This document shows, one piece after another, positions 10,248 to 21,280 of a stretch of DNA of 64,000 bases (position 1 is the stretch's first letter; each line of letters opens with the position of its first letter). Source of the DNA: Pseudomonadota bacterium (GTDB lineage: Bacteria > Pseudomonadota > Gammaproteobacteria > Halothiobacillales > Halothiobacillaceae). The notes beneath the pieces are model-generated. The model had not been told where the DNA came from. It worked only from the letters and a program-made list of their open reading frames with translations, and did not search any database. The position numbers and the translations under genes are program-made. Location: the NCBI GenBank assembly GCA_021801265.1, contig JAJYYE010000010.1, positions 481,377-545,376 of the forward strand, read 5' to 3'.

Positions 10248-11447
10248 TTAGGCGCGAGCGCGTTGTTCGAGAATGGCCACGGCGGGCAATATTTTCCCTT
10301 CGAGATACTCGAGGAATGCACCACCTGCTGTAGAAATGTAACTCACTTGATCGTAGATATCGTATTTTTGAATGGCTGCAATCGTATCGCCACCACCAGC
10401 GAGTGTGAATGCCTTTGTTTTAGCAATGGCCATGGCGATGGTTTTGGTGCCTTCGCCGAACTGATCATATTCAAATACGCCCACAGGGCCATTCCACACG
10501 ACGGTACCCGCCTTCATGATGATGTCCGCGAGCTCTTGTGCCGACTGAGGGCCAATATCAAAAATCATCTCGTTATCAACAACGGTATCCACCGGCTTCA
10601 CCATGGCCGGTGTATTTTCGTTGCCGGGAAGGAAGGGCAGCTCCGTGCCAACGACCACATCAATGGCAATCGGAATGGTTGCCCCCCGTGCGGTCATTTT
10701 TTTCATGAGTGCTTGTGCCGTGGGCACCAAGTCATCTTCGCAAAGTGACTTACCCACGTTATAGCCAACTGCCTTAATAAAGGTATTGGCAATACCCCCG
10801 CCCACGACCATTTGGTCGACTTTTTCAGACAGGGATTCAAGTACGGTCAATTTGGTAGACACTTTTGAGCCACCCACAATCGCTACCATCGGACGCGCAG
10901 GATTGGCCAGGGCTTTATCAAGCGCTTCCAGCTCACCGGCCAACAGGATGCCGGCGCAGGCAATGGGGGCAAACTTGGCGATACCGTGGGTAGAACCTTC
11001 GGCCCGATGCGCCGTACCGAACGCATCCATCACAAAGACATCACACAGTGCGGCATATTTTTGCGCAGTCGCGTCGAGGTTTTTCTTTTCGCCGACGTTA
11101 AAGCGTACATTTTCCAGCAGAACCACCTCACCAGCCGCCACAGCAAAACCGCCATTCGTCCAATCTTTAACCAAGCGAACAGGCTTGCCTAATTTAATAC
11201 TCATATCCGCGGCCACCGGTGCGAGCGAATTTTCCTCCGAATACACACCTTCCTCGGGTCGGCCGAGATGCGAGGTGACCATCACCTTGGCGCCTGCATC
11301 CACACAAAACTTAATCGTCGCCATCGAGGCGGCAATGCGCGCATCCGAGGTCACTTTTCCGTCTTTGACCGGCACGTTCAAATCGGCACGAATAAACACG
11401 CGCTTGCCGGACAAATCCAGATCAGTCATACGCAGAAAACTAGGCAT
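10248..11447 (-). CDS. pgk: Phosphoglycerate kinase
   Basis: Phosphorylates 3-phosphoglycerate in the reductive pathway and runs the reverse in glycolysis. The sequence shows [18 protein letters not shown], the KVSTKL hinge region, the nucleotide-binding NGPVGVFE and the C-terminal [12 protein letters not shown]. The frame is open upstream to 11495, but the ATG at 11447 has AGGAGC seven bases upstream and matches the family N-terminus, giving 399 residues. It lies 152 bases after gap; that gap contains two stem-loops (see separate entry). Confidence 0.97.
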   Translation of the reverse strand: MPSFLRMTDLDLSGKRVFIRADLNVPVKDGKVTSDARIAASMATIKFCVDAGAKVMVTSHLGRPEEGVYSEENSLAPVAADMSIKLGKPVRLVKDWTNGGFAVAAGEVVLLENVRFNVGEKKNLDATAQKYAALCDVFVMDAFGTAHRAEGSTHGIAKFAPIACAGILLAGELEALDKALANPARPMVAIVGGSKVSTKLTVLESLSEKVDQMVVGGGIANTFIKAVGYNVGKSLCEDDLVPTAQALMKKMTARGATIPIAIDVVVGTELPFLPGNENTPAMVKPVDTVVDNEMIFDIGPQSAQELADIIMKAGTVVWNGPVGVFEYDQFGEGTKTIAMAIAKTKAFTLAGGGDTIAAIQKYDIYDQVSYISTAGGAFLEYLEGKILPAVAILEQRARA

Positions 11448-11518
11448 GCAATAAGCTCCTGAATCAAAGTTAAATGGTTTGATTTGTGGGGTCACAAAGC
11501 GAACAACTTAACCATCAA

Positions 11519-11593
11519 TCGGCATCCAAACACCAGATGCCGACACCTCATCCATATCCTCCGCGAACGAATTAATCCACTCGCGGAGTTTTT
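11519..11593 (-). other. Two tandem stem-loops between gap and pgk
   Basis: Arms TCGGCATC (11519-11526) and GATGCCGA (11536-11543) form one 8-bp stem. Arms CTCCGCGA (11559-11566) and TCGCGGAG (11581-11588) form a second. On the minus-strand mRNA neither is followed by a T run, so they are not classical terminators in the operon direction; read on the plus strand the second is followed by TTTTT. They may act as mRNA processing or stability elements between two cistrons (inference). Confidence 0.55.
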
Positions 11594-11599
11594 ACACGG

Positions 11600-12607
<1,008 letters not shown>

Positions 12608-12726
12608 TTATTTATTAAGGTTTTAGAAATTTTTAGTCATTTTTGCGCCCACCGAAATGGACACAAAACAATTCCCCTCGCGCTCAAGCCACTCAGGCTC
12701 GAATCACGCTACCGGAAATTTTAGAA

Positions 12727-14715
12727 TTACAGTATCGATTGAGCCGTAGCGACGACATGGTCAACGGTGAAGCCAAACAGTTTGAACAAATCACCTGCTG
12801 GCGCGGATTCACCGAAGGTATCGATGCCGACAACCTTGCCATCCAAGCCCACATATTTACCCCAGAAGCCCGTGACACCCGCTTCAACGGCAACCCGTGC
12901 ACGAACGGCGTTAGGCAGAACTGCTTCACGATATACCGCATCCTGGGCATCGAACAGTTCGGTGCATGGCATAGAAACCACCCGCACTTTTTTACCGGTT
13001 AATTTATCCGCCGCACCCATGGCCAACGCCACTTCCGAACCCGTGGCGATCAAAATCAAATCGGGCGTGCCATCACAATCGCGCAGAATATAACCACCGC
13101 GTGCAATATTGGCGATTTGCTCTGGCGTACGCGCTTGGTGTGCCAGATTTTGCCGAGAGAAAATCAACGTGCTGGGCGAATCCCGACGCAATACGGCTGC
13201 TTTCCACGCCACGGCAGATTCAACCGCATCACACGGACGCCAGGTTTGCATACGGGGAATCATGCGCAGCGTGGCAATTTGCTCAACCGGCTGATGGGTT
13301 GGCCCATCTTCCCCCAAACCGATTGAATCGTGGGTATAAACGAAGATGGTGCCGATTTTCATCAATGCCGACATGCGGAGCGCGTTGCGCGCATATTCGG
13401 AGAACATCAGGAAGGTTGCGGCAAACGGAACAAAACCGCCGTGCAGTACCATGCCGTTCATGATGGCCGACATACCGAACTCACGGACGCCGTAATGAAT
13501 GTAATTCGCGTCTGATTCAGTCGCCGTGACTGCACGGCAGCCTTTCCAGGTCGTGAGATTCGAAGGCGCCAAATCTGCAGAGCCACCCACCATTTCAGGC
13601 AGCATCGCGGCAAGCGCGGTGATACTGTTTTGCGACGCTTTACGGGTGGCGATCGTTTCACCTTTGGTCGCCACTTCAGTAATGAAGGCGTCCATCTTGG
13701 TCACGAAATCGGCAGGCAAATCACCGGCCAACCGGCGCTTGAGTTCTGCGGCTTCAGCCGGGTGGGCTTTGGCGTAGGCATTCATGGCGTCATTCCAGGC
13801 GGATTCGTTCTTGATACCGGCTTCGGTAGCATCCCACCCCGCATAAATTTCAGTTGGAATAACAAACGGCTCATGGTGCCAACCGAGGTTGTCACGAGTC
13901 GCTTTCACTTCGGCTTCACCCAATGCGGCACCGTGGCAGTCGTGGGACCCACACAAGTTTGGCGCTCCAAACCCAATAACCGTTTTGGCGCAAATCATGG
14001 TCGGCTTATCACTCACGGAGCGCGCTTCCCGAATTGCCGCATCAATCGCTTCAGCATCATGTCCATCGACATTGCGGACCACGTGCCAGCCATAGGCTTC
14101 AAAACGTGCTGGGGTGTCATCGGTAAACCAGCCTTCAACATGGCCGTCGATTGAAATGCCGTTATCGTCATAGAACGCAATCAGCTTGCCCAAACCCAAA
14201 GTGCCCGCCAGTGAACAGGCTTCATGGGAAATGCCTTCCATCATGCAGCCATCGCCCAAGAAGCAATAGGTGTAATGATCAACGATGTGATGACCAGGCT
14301 TATTAAATTGGCCCGCCAGCATTTTTTCAGCCAAGGCAAAACCGACGGCATTGGTAATACCCTGTCCCAATGGACCCGTGGTGGTTTCAACGCCCGGCGT
14401 ATAGCCGTATTCCGGGTGACCGGGGGTTTTAGAGTGCAGTTGGCGGAAGTTTTTCAGTTCATCCATCGGCAGTTCATAGCCAGAGAGATGCAGAAGCGAA
14501 TAGATCAGCATTGAGCCATGACCATTAGACAAAACGAACCGATCACGATTCGGCCAGTGCGGGTTTTTCGGGTTATGTTTGAGGTAACCATTCCACAACA
14601 CTTCGGCAATGTCCGCCATACCCATGGGCGCACCCGGGTGGCCTGAGTTCGCTTTTTGGACGGCGTCCATGCTCAGGGCACGAATCGCATTGGCCAGCTC
14701 TCTACGCGTAGACAT
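12727..14715 (-). CDS. tkt: Transketolase
   Basis: Thiamine-diphosphate enzyme moving two-carbon units between sugar phosphates in the Calvin and pentose phosphate pathways. Visible signatures are [19 protein letters not shown], the thiamine-diphosphate motif [13 protein letters not shown] with downstream [15 protein letters not shown] and the C-terminal [11 protein letters not shown]. At 662 residues it is full length. ATG 14715 has GGAGAG well spaced. It is the promoter-proximal gene of the operon, and the 520-base region upstream probably holds the main promoter. Confidence 0.97.
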   Translation of the reverse strand: MSTRRELANAIRALSMDAVQKANSGHPGAPMGMADIAEVLWNGYLKHNPKNPHWPNRDRFVLSNGHGSMLIYSLLHLSGYELPMDELKNFRQLHSKTPGHPEYGYTPGVETTTGPLGQGITNAVGFALAEKMLAGQFNKPGHHIVDHYTYCFLGDGCMMEGISHEACSLAGTLGLGKLIAFYDDNGISIDGHVEGWFTDDTPARFEAYGWHVVRNVDGHDAEAIDAAIREARSVSDKPTMICAKTVIGFGAPNLCGSHDCHGAALGEAEVKATRDNLGWHHEPFVIPTEIYAGWDATEAGIKNESAWNDAMNAYAKAHPAEAAELKRRLAGDLPADFVTKMDAFITEVATKGETIATRKASQNSITALAAMLPEMVGGSADLAPSNLTTWKGCRAVTATESDANYIHYGVREFGMSAIMNGMVLHGGFVPFAATFLMFSEYARNALRMSALMKIGTIFVYTHDSIGLGEDGPTHQPVEQIATLRMIPRMQTWRPCDAVESAVAWKAAVLRRDSPSTLIFSRQNLAHQARTPEQIANIARGGYILRDCDGTPDLILIATGSEVALAMGAADKLTGKKVRVVSMPCTELFDAQDAVYREAVLPNAVRARVAVEAGVTGFWGKYVGLDGKVVGIDTFGESAPAGDLFKLFGFTVDHVVATAQSIL

Positions 14716-15235
14716 AAGTCTCTCCAGTCTTGAAGTTCAAAGGTAATGATGAAAACTGAATTACCGCGCACCCTCAATCAAACACGCTCAGAGGGTACGC
14801 AGCATAGGTAACTAAAACTTTTCGCATTGTTACCGCAAATGCATCAGATGGCAACCAAGCTAATCGCGAGCTTTTACAGGGAAACACCTGAAAAGGGTCG
14901 CTGCTGGCGATTCTTGCGTTCTTCAACCCGATTTAACGACACACCTAAATAGATACGCTATTTTTACTGAAGTGCCTCAATCATGGGTGAAAACTCACCT
15001 AACCATAAGGGCAACGGGGGCTAAAAATCTATCGCTAGCTGATTAAATTCACCTATGGGGACTGAGGTAGTTACCATTGGACAAACCTTCATTTTTACCT
15101 TTTCATGACACCCCGAAACCAAACCATCGCCCTGCTTGGGGAATTACCCCCTAAAAAAGGATGAATTTGCAGATATCCCAGGAAATATTGGTTTAACGCT
15201 AACTAAATATAAATTTCAGCCCCGAGGAGTTCGTC
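14716..15235. other. 520-base divergent intergenic region between tkt and a binding-protein gene
   Basis: No open frame here resembles a gene. It should contain the tkt operon promoter (minus) and the promoter of the downstream gene (plus). A hairpin is visible at 14983-15006 (arms ATGGGTGA and TCACC with CCAT beyond), followed by G-rich stretches and a GGTAGTTACC inverted repeat near 15067. I could not assign a riboswitch class, and no unambiguous -35/-10 pair was found. Confidence 0.5.
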
Positions 15236-16084
15236 ATGCGCCATTATTTTGTACTAAAAAGGATCGGGCACCCTGCCCGTTGGCCAGCCCGATTACGCAT
15301 GTTAATGCTATGGATCAGCCTCACTTTGGCTGCATTTAGCGCCCCCGCGCATGCCGCAGCATTGAAATTTGCGATACCGCCTTTTTTGCCGCAGGCTGAA
15401 ATCGAGAAATCGTTCACCCCTTTGGTGGCGAAATTAAGCGAATTGACAGGCACGCCGATTGAAATTGAAACTTTTCCCAACTATTTGGCATTCTGGCAAG
15501 CCACCCGCACGGGATCGCCGTTTGACATTGCGCTTGACGCCGCCCCCACAACCGATTTTCGCGTGCAACGCCAACATTGGCACGTTATTGCCAAGTTAAC
15601 CGGCACCGTGACCCAATCGCTCGTCACAGGGCCTGATAATGCAGTGCTGGATCCCTCTGAATTGATTAACAAAAAAATTGCAGTGCAACCGTCGCCTTCG
15701 GTGAGCGCCTTAACCTTGTATCAATTATTCCCCAATCCCGTGCAGCAGCCCATTCTGGTCATGAAAGAATCCAACCGAGATGCCGCTGATGCCGTGCTCA
15801 AAGGTGAGGTCAACGCGGCCATTATCCCCACCCCCATTGCGGCAGGTTACCCCGATTTGAACACGGTCACCACGACAGCACCCCTGCCTTTTTTGGCGGT
15901 GAGTGTTAGCCCGAACGTCCCGCCAGCGACAGCAAAAGCCCTGCAAAATGCACTGATCAGTTTAAGTCAGACACCCGCAGGTGAAGCCCTGCTTAAAGCA
16001 TCACAATTGCGTGCCTTCACCCTCGCCAACGATCTGGAATATGCCGGCAATGAAAAATTGCTTGAAGGCACATTTGGGTATTGA
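15236..16084 (+). CDS. PhnD-like periplasmic phosphate/phosphonate-type solute-binding protein
   Basis: Likely periplasmic binding protein of the PhnD/phosphate-phosphonate superfamily. The N-terminus has basic residues, a hydrophobic stretch (MLWISLTLAAFSAP) and a signal peptidase site near AHA-A. The mature part runs from LKFAIPPFLP through PLVAKLSELTG to FDIALDAAP, typical of the fold; 282 residues. The ATG at 15236 has GAGGAG six bases upstream. No ABC permease or ATPase is adjacent, so it is an orphan: it may feed a transporter elsewhere or be the sensing part of another system. The ligand cannot be deduced. Confidence 0.75.
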   Translation: MRHYFVLKRIGHPARWPARLRMLMLWISLTLAAFSAPAHAAALKFAIPPFLPQAEIEKSFTPLVAKLSELTGTPIEIETFPNYLAFWQATRTGSPFDIALDAAPTTDFRVQRQHWHVIAKLTGTVTQSLVTGPDNAVLDPSELINKKIAVQPSPSVSALTLYQLFPNPVQQPILVMKESNRDAADAVLKGEVNAAIIPTPIAAGYPDLNTVTTTAPLPFLAVSVSPNVPPATAKALQNALISLSQTPAGEALLKASQLRAFTLANDLEYAGNEKLLEGTFGY

Positions 16085-16197
16085 CCCCAGCGCCCTTTTG
16101 AACGATGTCATGGCGGGCCAGTCACCGAAAAACTCGATGCAAGCCTGCTAAACTCTCCGCCAATTTTTGATTATCCAACCCCGTAAGGATTTTGTTC

Positions 16198-17370
16198 ATG
16201 AGCACGCACCGCGAGCACACCCATTTATTTACCTCTGAGTCCGTCGCTGAAGGCCATCCCGACAAAATTGCAGATCAGATCTCCGATGCCGTGCTGGATG
16301 CCATCCTGAGCAAAGACCCCCACGCGCGCGTGGCCTGCGAAACGTTGGTCAAGACGGGATTTGTCGTTTTAGCGGGCGAAGTCACGACATCGGCGTGGGT
16401 TGATCTGGACGAACTGGTGCGCAAGGTCATTGTGGACATCGGTTACACCAGCTCGGAACTGGGCTTTGATGGCAATACCTGCGGCGTGCTGAATGCGATT
16501 GGCAAACAGTCATCCGATATTGCCCAGGGTGTGGACCGGATGGTGGCTGAAGAACAGGGTGCGGGCGATCAGGGCTTGATGTTCGGTTATGCCACCAACG
16601 AAACCGAAGTGCTCATGCCCGCACCGATCACCTATGCGCATCGCTTGATGCAGCGTCAGGCGGAAGTCCGCAAATCTGGCACCCTGCCGTGGTTGCGCCC
16701 GGATGCAAAATCGCAGGTCACGTTCCGCTATCAAAAGGGCAAGCCCGTCGGTATTGATGCCGTGGTACTGTCGACCCAGCATGGCCCGGAAGTGAATCAG
16801 AAGGACCTGCGCGAAGCGGTGATGGAGCTCATCATCAAGCCGACCCTGCCCGCGCACTGGCTCGATGCCGACACGAGATATCACATCAACCCGACGGGCA
16901 ACTTCGTCATCGGTGGCCCAGTGGGTGATTGCGGCCTGACCGGACGCAAAATCATCGTTGATACCTATGGTGGCATGGCGCGGCATGGCGGCGGGGCGTT
17001 TTCTGGTAAAGATCCCTCTAAGGTCGACCGTTCAGCCGCCTATGCCGGGCGGTATGTGGCAAAAAATATTGTAGCGGCCGGCCTGGCGGATCGCTGCGAA
17101 ATTCAGGTTTCGTATGCCATTGGCGTCGCGGAACCCACGTCCATCAGCATCGACACCTTCGGCACCGGCAAAATCCCCGACCATAAAATCACCGAACTGG
17201 TACGCGCGTATTTCGATTTGCGCCCGTATGGCATCGTCAGAATGCTGGATTTAATCCGCCCCATTTACCTTAAAACGGCGGCTTATGGTCATTTTGGCCG
17301 GGAAGATGCCGATTTCACCTGGGAAAAAACCGACAAGGCAGATGCACTGCGCGCCGCCGCCGGTCTATAA
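16198..17370 (+). CDS. metK: S-adenosylmethionine synthetase
   Basis: Makes S-adenosylmethionine from methionine and ATP. Family motifs: [20 protein letters not shown] at the N-terminus, the [12 protein letters not shown] hexapeptide region, and [19 protein letters not shown]. The ATG at 16198 has AAGGA nine bases upstream and gives 390 residues; an in-frame TTG two codons earlier is less likely. It is followed by a SAH riboswitch and ahcY-metF, so the window carries most of the activated methyl cycle in one stretch. Confidence 0.98.
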   Translation: MSTHREHTHLFTSESVAEGHPDKIADQISDAVLDAILSKDPHARVACETLVKTGFVVLAGEVTTSAWVDLDELVRKVIVDIGYTSSELGFDGNTCGVLNAIGKQSSDIAQGVDRMVAEEQGAGDQGLMFGYATNETEVLMPAPITYAHRLMQRQAEVRKSGTLPWLRPDAKSQVTFRYQKGKPVGIDAVVLSTQHGPEVNQKDLREAVMELIIKPTLPAHWLDADTRYHINPTGNFVIGGPVGDCGLTGRKIIVDTYGGMARHGGGAFSGKDPSKVDRSAAYAGRYVAKNIVAAGLADRCEIQVSYAIGVAEPTSISIDTFGTGKIPDHKITELVRAYFDLRPYGIVRMLDLIRPIYLKTAAYGHFGREDADFTWEKTDKADALRAAAGL

Positions 17371-17385
17371 TCACTTCAGTCGATT

Positions 17386-17461
17386 CCTCAAGGAGCGCTG
17401 CAATCTCGTGATCCACACGGGATGAGGCTTGAGGAAACGAAATTTTCATTCAACCGCGCTC
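17386..17461 (+). promoter_or_regulatory. S-adenosylhomocysteine (SAH) riboswitch
   Basis: The leader of ahcY contains CCTCAAGGAGCGCTGCAA, a stem-loop region, GAGGCTTGAGGAAACG, then CAACCGCGCTC. CCTCAAG pairs with CTTGAGG to form P1, and GAGCGC near the start can pair with GCGCTC at the end as the pseudoknot, the layout of the known SAH riboswitch. The class normally raises expression of SAH-recycling genes when SAH accumulates. The downstream gene is ahcY, exactly the expected target. Confidence 0.9.
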
Positions 17462-17462
17462 A

Positions 17463-17493
17463 AAAAAACCTGCTTCATTCACGCAGGTTTTTT
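17463..17493 (+). terminator. Terminator-like hairpin between SAH riboswitch and ahcY
   Basis: Arms AAAAAACCTGC and GCAGGTTTTTT (11 bp, nine-base loop) end in a T run, two bases after the riboswitch pseudoknot strand and 20 bases before the ahcY start. It could terminate transcription from metK or act as the riboswitch's expression platform. The sequence alone does not show which. Confidence 0.75.
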
Positions 17494-17513
17494 GTTGCAA
17501 TGAGGAAAACCAA

Positions 17514-18926
17514 ATGCACAACCCCACTCAGACCTCCGTGTTCACCGACTACAAAGTTGCTGATCTGTCTTTGGCCGAATTTGGTCGCAAAGAGCTACGC
17601 ATTGCTGAACGCGAAATGCCGGCGCTCATGACCATTCGCGCCAAATATCGCGCTGCCCAGCCACTGCACGGTGCGCGGATTGTTGGCAGTCTGCACATGA
17701 CGATTCAAACCGCCGTCTTGATTGAAACCCTGGTCGATTTGGGCGCAAGCGTCCGCTGGTCATCCTGCAATATCTTTTCCACGCAAGATCACGCGGCAGC
17801 AGCCATTGCGGCGACGAACATTCCGGTATTTGCGTGGAAAGGCGAAACCGAAGCGGAATACTGGTGGTGCATCGAGCAGACCGTGACCGGCCCCCAAGGA
17901 TGGACGCCCAACCTGATTCTGGACGATGGCGGTGATCTGACCGGCCTAATTCACCAAAAACATCCGGAATTACTCGCCGGAATTCATGGCGTATCCGAAG
18001 AAACCACCACAGGCGTGCACCGCCTGCTGGATATGCTCAAGGCAGGCAGCCTCAAAATCCCCGCGATTAACGTCAATGATTCAGTCACCAAATCGAAAAA
18101 CGACAACAAATACGGTTGCCGTCACTCACTGAACGATGCGATTAAGCGCGCCACCGACCATTTGCTTTCAGGCAAGCAAGCACTGGTGGTTGGCTACGGC
18201 GATGTCGGCAAAGGCTCAGCCGCTTCGCTCCGCCAGGAAGGCATGATTGTCAAAATCACCGAAATCGACCCCATCTGCGCCATGCAGGCCTGCATGGATG
18301 GCTATGAGGTGGTGTCTCCCTACCTCAATGGCGTGAATGATGGCAGCGACACCAGTATCGACCATATATTGCTCGGTAAAATCGACCTGATTGTCACCAC
18401 CACCGGCAACGTCAATGTCTGTGACGCACCCATGCTCAAAGCGCTGAAAAATGGCGCCATCGTCAGCAATATCGGCCATTTCGATAATGAAATCGACACC
18501 GCATTTATGCGTAAGAACTGGGTGTGGGAAGAAATCAAACCCCAAGTGCACAAGGTATACCGCGAAACCGCACCGGGCGCCGAACCGAATCTCGACACCG
18601 ATAACTATTTGATTTTATTATCTGAAGGTCGCCTGGTGAACCTGGGCAACGCCACTGGCCACCCCAGTCGCATCATGGATGGCTCATTCGCGAATCAAGT
18701 GCTCGCCCAACTGCATTTATTCGCGGCAAAATTCGCCGATCAACCCACCGCGCGCCAGGCCGAGCTGCTGCGGGTTGAAGTGCTGCCTAAAGCATTGGAT
18801 GAAGAAGTGGCGCGTTACATGGTGGCTGGATTCGGCGGCGTGCTCACCCGCATGACGCCCGCTCAGGCCGACTATCTCGGTGTGTCGGTTGAAGGCCCCT
18901 TCAAGCCCGATAGCTACCGTTATTAA
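17514..18926 (+). CDS. ahcY: Adenosylhomocysteinase (SAH hydrolase)
   Basis: Splits S-adenosylhomocysteine into adenosine and homocysteine using bound NAD. Visible motifs are [12 protein letters not shown], the NAD-binding [34 protein letters not shown] and the conserved C-terminus [10 protein letters not shown]. The length of 470 residues includes the insertion usual in the bacterial long form. ATG 17514 has GAGGAA correctly spaced. The leader carries the SAH riboswitch, so it should be induced by its own substrate. metF follows 37 bases downstream and is likely cotranscribed. Confidence 0.98.
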   Translation: MHNPTQTSVFTDYKVADLSLAEFGRKELRIAEREMPALMTIRAKYRAAQPLHGARIVGSLHMTIQTAVLIETLVDLGASVRWSSCNIFSTQDHAAAAIAATNIPVFAWKGETEAEYWWCIEQTVTGPQGWTPNLILDDGGDLTGLIHQKHPELLAGIHGVSEETTTGVHRLLDMLKAGSLKIPAINVNDSVTKSKNDNKYGCRHSLNDAIKRATDHLLSGKQALVVGYGDVGKGSAASLRQEGMIVKITEIDPICAMQACMDGYEVVSPYLNGVNDGSDTSIDHILLGKIDLIVTTTGNVNVCDAPMLKALKNGAIVSNIGHFDNEIDTAFMRKNWVWEEIKPQVHKVYRETAPGAEPNLDTDNYLILLSEGRLVNLGNATGHPSRIMDGSFANQVLAQLHLFAAKFADQPTARQAELLRVEVLPKALDEEVARYMVAGFGGVLTRMTPAQADYLGVSVEGPFKPDSYRY

Positions 18927-18963
18927 TGGCCGGATTAACGGCCTGTTGTGCAACGAGGAAGCA

Positions 18964-19818
18964 ATGATACCCATTCCCTTATCCTGCGAATTTTTCCCGC
19001 CCAAATCGGATGAAGGCGCGGCCAAACTGCGCGCCATCACGACTCAGTTGACGGCCTCGCTCAAGCCGGAATATTTCTCCGTCACCTTCGGGGCGGGCGG
19101 TTCCACGCAAGCACGCAGCTTTGCCACGGTTGAAACCATTCAAACCGAAGCTGGCGTGCCTGCCGCGCCGCATTTGTCTTGTATTGGCTCCACCCGCGCG
19201 GGCATTGCAGCCATTCTCGATCAGTATCGGGCACTGGGCATCCAGCGCATTGTCGCGCTGCGCGGCGATTTGCCCTCGGGTATGCGCGATCCCGGTGATT
19301 TCCGCTTTGCCAGCGAGTTGGTGACCTTTATCCGCGAACACAGTGGTGACTGGTTCCATATTGAAGTCGCGGCCTATCCCGAGTTTCACCCGCAATCGCT
19401 CAATGCCGAGGCTGATTTACGGCATTTCAAGCACAAGGTCGAAGCGGGCGCAAACGGTGCGATCACCCAGTATTTCTATTCCATCGAAGCCTACAGCCGC
19501 TTTGTGGATGACTGCGAAAAGCGGCGAATCAATATCCCCATCGTGCCCGGCATCATGCCCATCAACAACTACACCCAACTGGCGCGATTCTCCGATGCCT
19601 GCGGCGCGGACTTACCGCGTTGGCTGCGCAAACGCCTGGAAACCTTCGGCGAAGACATGGATGGCCTGCGCGCATTTGGTCACGATGTGGTGGCCAAACT
19701 CACGGCGGATTTAGTGACCGCCGGTGCCCCCGGCCTGCATTTCTACACCATGAATCAGGCAGATTCCATTATCGCGATCTGCCGGGATGCGGGGGTGTTG
19801 CCCGCTGGCACGCAGTAA
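18964..19818 (+). CDS. metF: Methylenetetrahydrofolate reductase
   Basis: Flavoprotein reducing 5,10-methylene- to 5-methyl-tetrahydrofolate for homocysteine methylation. Motifs: the N-terminal SCEFFPPKSDEG, SVTFGAGGSTQ, the ALRGDLP region, AAYPEFHP and PGIMPINNYTQL; 284 residues. The ATG at 18964 has GAGGA seven bases upstream; the frame stays open further upstream only by running inside ahcY. Its position behind ahcY places it under the same SAH riboswitch, supplying methyl groups to close the cycle. Confidence 0.97.
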   Translation: MIPIPLSCEFFPPKSDEGAAKLRAITTQLTASLKPEYFSVTFGAGGSTQARSFATVETIQTEAGVPAAPHLSCIGSTRAGIAAILDQYRALGIQRIVALRGDLPSGMRDPGDFRFASELVTFIREHSGDWFHIEVAAYPEFHPQSLNAEADLRHFKHKVEAGANGAITQYFYSIEAYSRFVDDCEKRRINIPIVPGIMPINNYTQLARFSDACGADLPRWLRKRLETFGEDMDGLRAFGHDVVAKLTADLVTAGAPGLHFYTMNQADSIIAICRDAGVLPAGTQ

Positions 19819-19929
19819 ACGACATGTTTGAGGCGTTGGGGCTTAAGGCATTTGGGTTCAATGCTATTGTCATCAAGAAGGTGCACACTCTAAACGTCAT
19901 CAATCAGGAAACCTTAAGGAGTCAGCCCC

Positions 19930-20844
19930 ATGGGAACGTTTGCGATTGTTTTATTGGTGCTGGCCGCAGCCACCATTTTTGCCGGTATCAAGCAAGTGCC
20001 CCAAGGCATGATGTACACCGTCGAACGATTCGGGCGCTACACCAAAACCCTTGAACCGGGTTTGAACATCATCGTGCCCTACATTGATCGAATTGGTCGT
20101 AAAATCAATGTGATGGAACAAGTGCTCGATGTTGCCTCACAGGAAATCATCACCCGCGACAACGCCATGATTAAAGTCGATGGTGTGGTGTTCTTCCAGG
20201 TGCTCGACCCGGCGCGCGCGGCCTATGAGGTCCACATGCTCGATTATGCCATCTTAAATCTTGTCATCACCAACATCCGCAACGTCATGGGCTCAATGGA
20301 TCTGGATGAGGTGCTTTCCCGCCGAGATGAAATCAATGCCCGGCTGCTGAATGTGGTCGATGAAGCGACCTCACCCTGGGGCACGAAAATCACCCGGATT
20401 GAAATTAAGGACATCACGCCACCCTTTGATTTAATCGAAGCGATGGGACGGCAAATGAAGGCCGAGCGGAATAAACGCGCCTCCATCCTCGAAGCCGAAG
20501 GCGAACGTCAATCCGCCATTCTCATGGCCGAAGGCGAAAAACAATCGCAAATTTTAAAAGCCGAGGGTGCCAGGGAAGCCGCCTTCCGCGAGGCGGAAGC
20601 GCGCGAGCGTCTTGCCGAAGCTGAGGCCTATGCGACCAAATCGGTCAGCGAAGCGATTGCGGGCGGCAATGTGCAAGCCATCAACTATTTTGTCGCGACA
20701 AAATATATTGCAGCCTTCCAAGCGGTGGCCACCGCGCCGAATCAAAAGGTCATCATGTTGCCGATCGAAGCCAGCAGCATGTTAGGTTCGCTTGAAGGGA
20801 TTGCCGAGCTGGCCAAAGAAGCCTTTAAAACTTCTGCCCAATAA
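19930..20844 (+). CDS. qmcA: SPFH/Band 7 (stomatin-like) membrane protein, QmcA type
   Basis: Membrane-anchored scaffold protein of the stomatin/prohibitin/flotillin superfamily. One N-terminal transmembrane segment (about residues 3-19), then a Band 7 domain (VPQGMMYTVERFGRYTKTL, VPYIDRIGRKINVMEQ) and an Ala/Glu-rich heptad region with repeated AEGE/AEGA motifs forming a coiled coil; 304 residues. AAGGAG precedes ATG 19930. The downstream NfeD-like gene is the classic partner; here a small lipoprotein gene sits between them. Likely function is inner-membrane quality control or microdomain scaffolding. Confidence 0.92.
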   Translation: MGTFAIVLLVLAAATIFAGIKQVPQGMMYTVERFGRYTKTLEPGLNIIVPYIDRIGRKINVMEQVLDVASQEIITRDNAMIKVDGVVFFQVLDPARAAYEVHMLDYAILNLVITNIRNVMGSMDLDEVLSRRDEINARLLNVVDEATSPWGTKITRIEIKDITPPFDLIEAMGRQMKAERNKRASILEAEGERQSAILMAEGEKQSQILKAEGAREAAFREAEARERLAEAEAYATKSVSEAIAGGNVQAINYFVATKYIAAFQAVATAPNQKVIMLPIEASSMLGSLEGIAELAKEAFKTSAQ

Positions 20845-20887
20845 CCCCCCGGCAATCTGTTTGGAAAATCTCTCCAGGAAAATCACC

Positions 20888-21241
20888 ATGCGCAAAATTC
20901 ATTTCGCCCCATTCTGGTTATCTGCGGCGCTGGGTCTGGCATTAACCGCCTGTTCTCAGGGCGCGCCCTCATCCGGCGATATTGAGCAGGCACTTAAATC
21001 CGGCATGGCGAAAGCCACGGCGCAAGCCAGCGCGATGGAGGGTGGCGCACAACTTGGCGCGGCCATGGCCAAAGTCGACATCAAATCCGTTAAAAATCTC
21101 GGCTGCACAAAAGATGAAGCAGACTCCGGCTTTAAGTGCAATGTGGAAACGGAAGTGAATACCCCATTTGCGGGCGCGCAGAAAAGCACCCGAATGCTGC
21201 ACCTCATTAAAGGCCGTGATGGCTGGCAAATTGCGCCTTGA
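20888..21241 (+). CDS. Small putative lipoprotein, function unknown
   Basis: Not recognised as a characterised family. The N-terminus (MRKIHFAPFWLSAALGLALT) is a signal peptide ending in the lipobox LTAC, with the modified cysteine at about residue 20. The mature part is short and Ala-rich, with two further cysteines (NLGCTKDE, FKCNVE) that could form a disulfide, and ends LIKGRDGWQIAP; 117 residues in all. ATG 20888 has AGGAAA upstream. Its place between the SPFH gene and the NfeD gene suggests shared expression and perhaps a role with that membrane complex (inference). Confidence 0.75.
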   Translation: MRKIHFAPFWLSAALGLALTACSQGAPSSGDIEQALKSGMAKATAQASAMEGGAQLGAAMAKVDIKSVKNLGCTKDEADSGFKCNVETEVNTPFAGAQKSTRMLHLIKGRDGWQIAP

Positions 21242-21280
21242 TGGCTTTCGGTTAACTCTCGGCTGCATGGATATTTCAGC

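Noticed and set aside
14990..15085. Possible c-di-GMP riboswitch upstream of the PhnD-like gene
   Set aside because: Lacks the conserved GACGCAAAGCC core and receptor pairing; only vague similarity.
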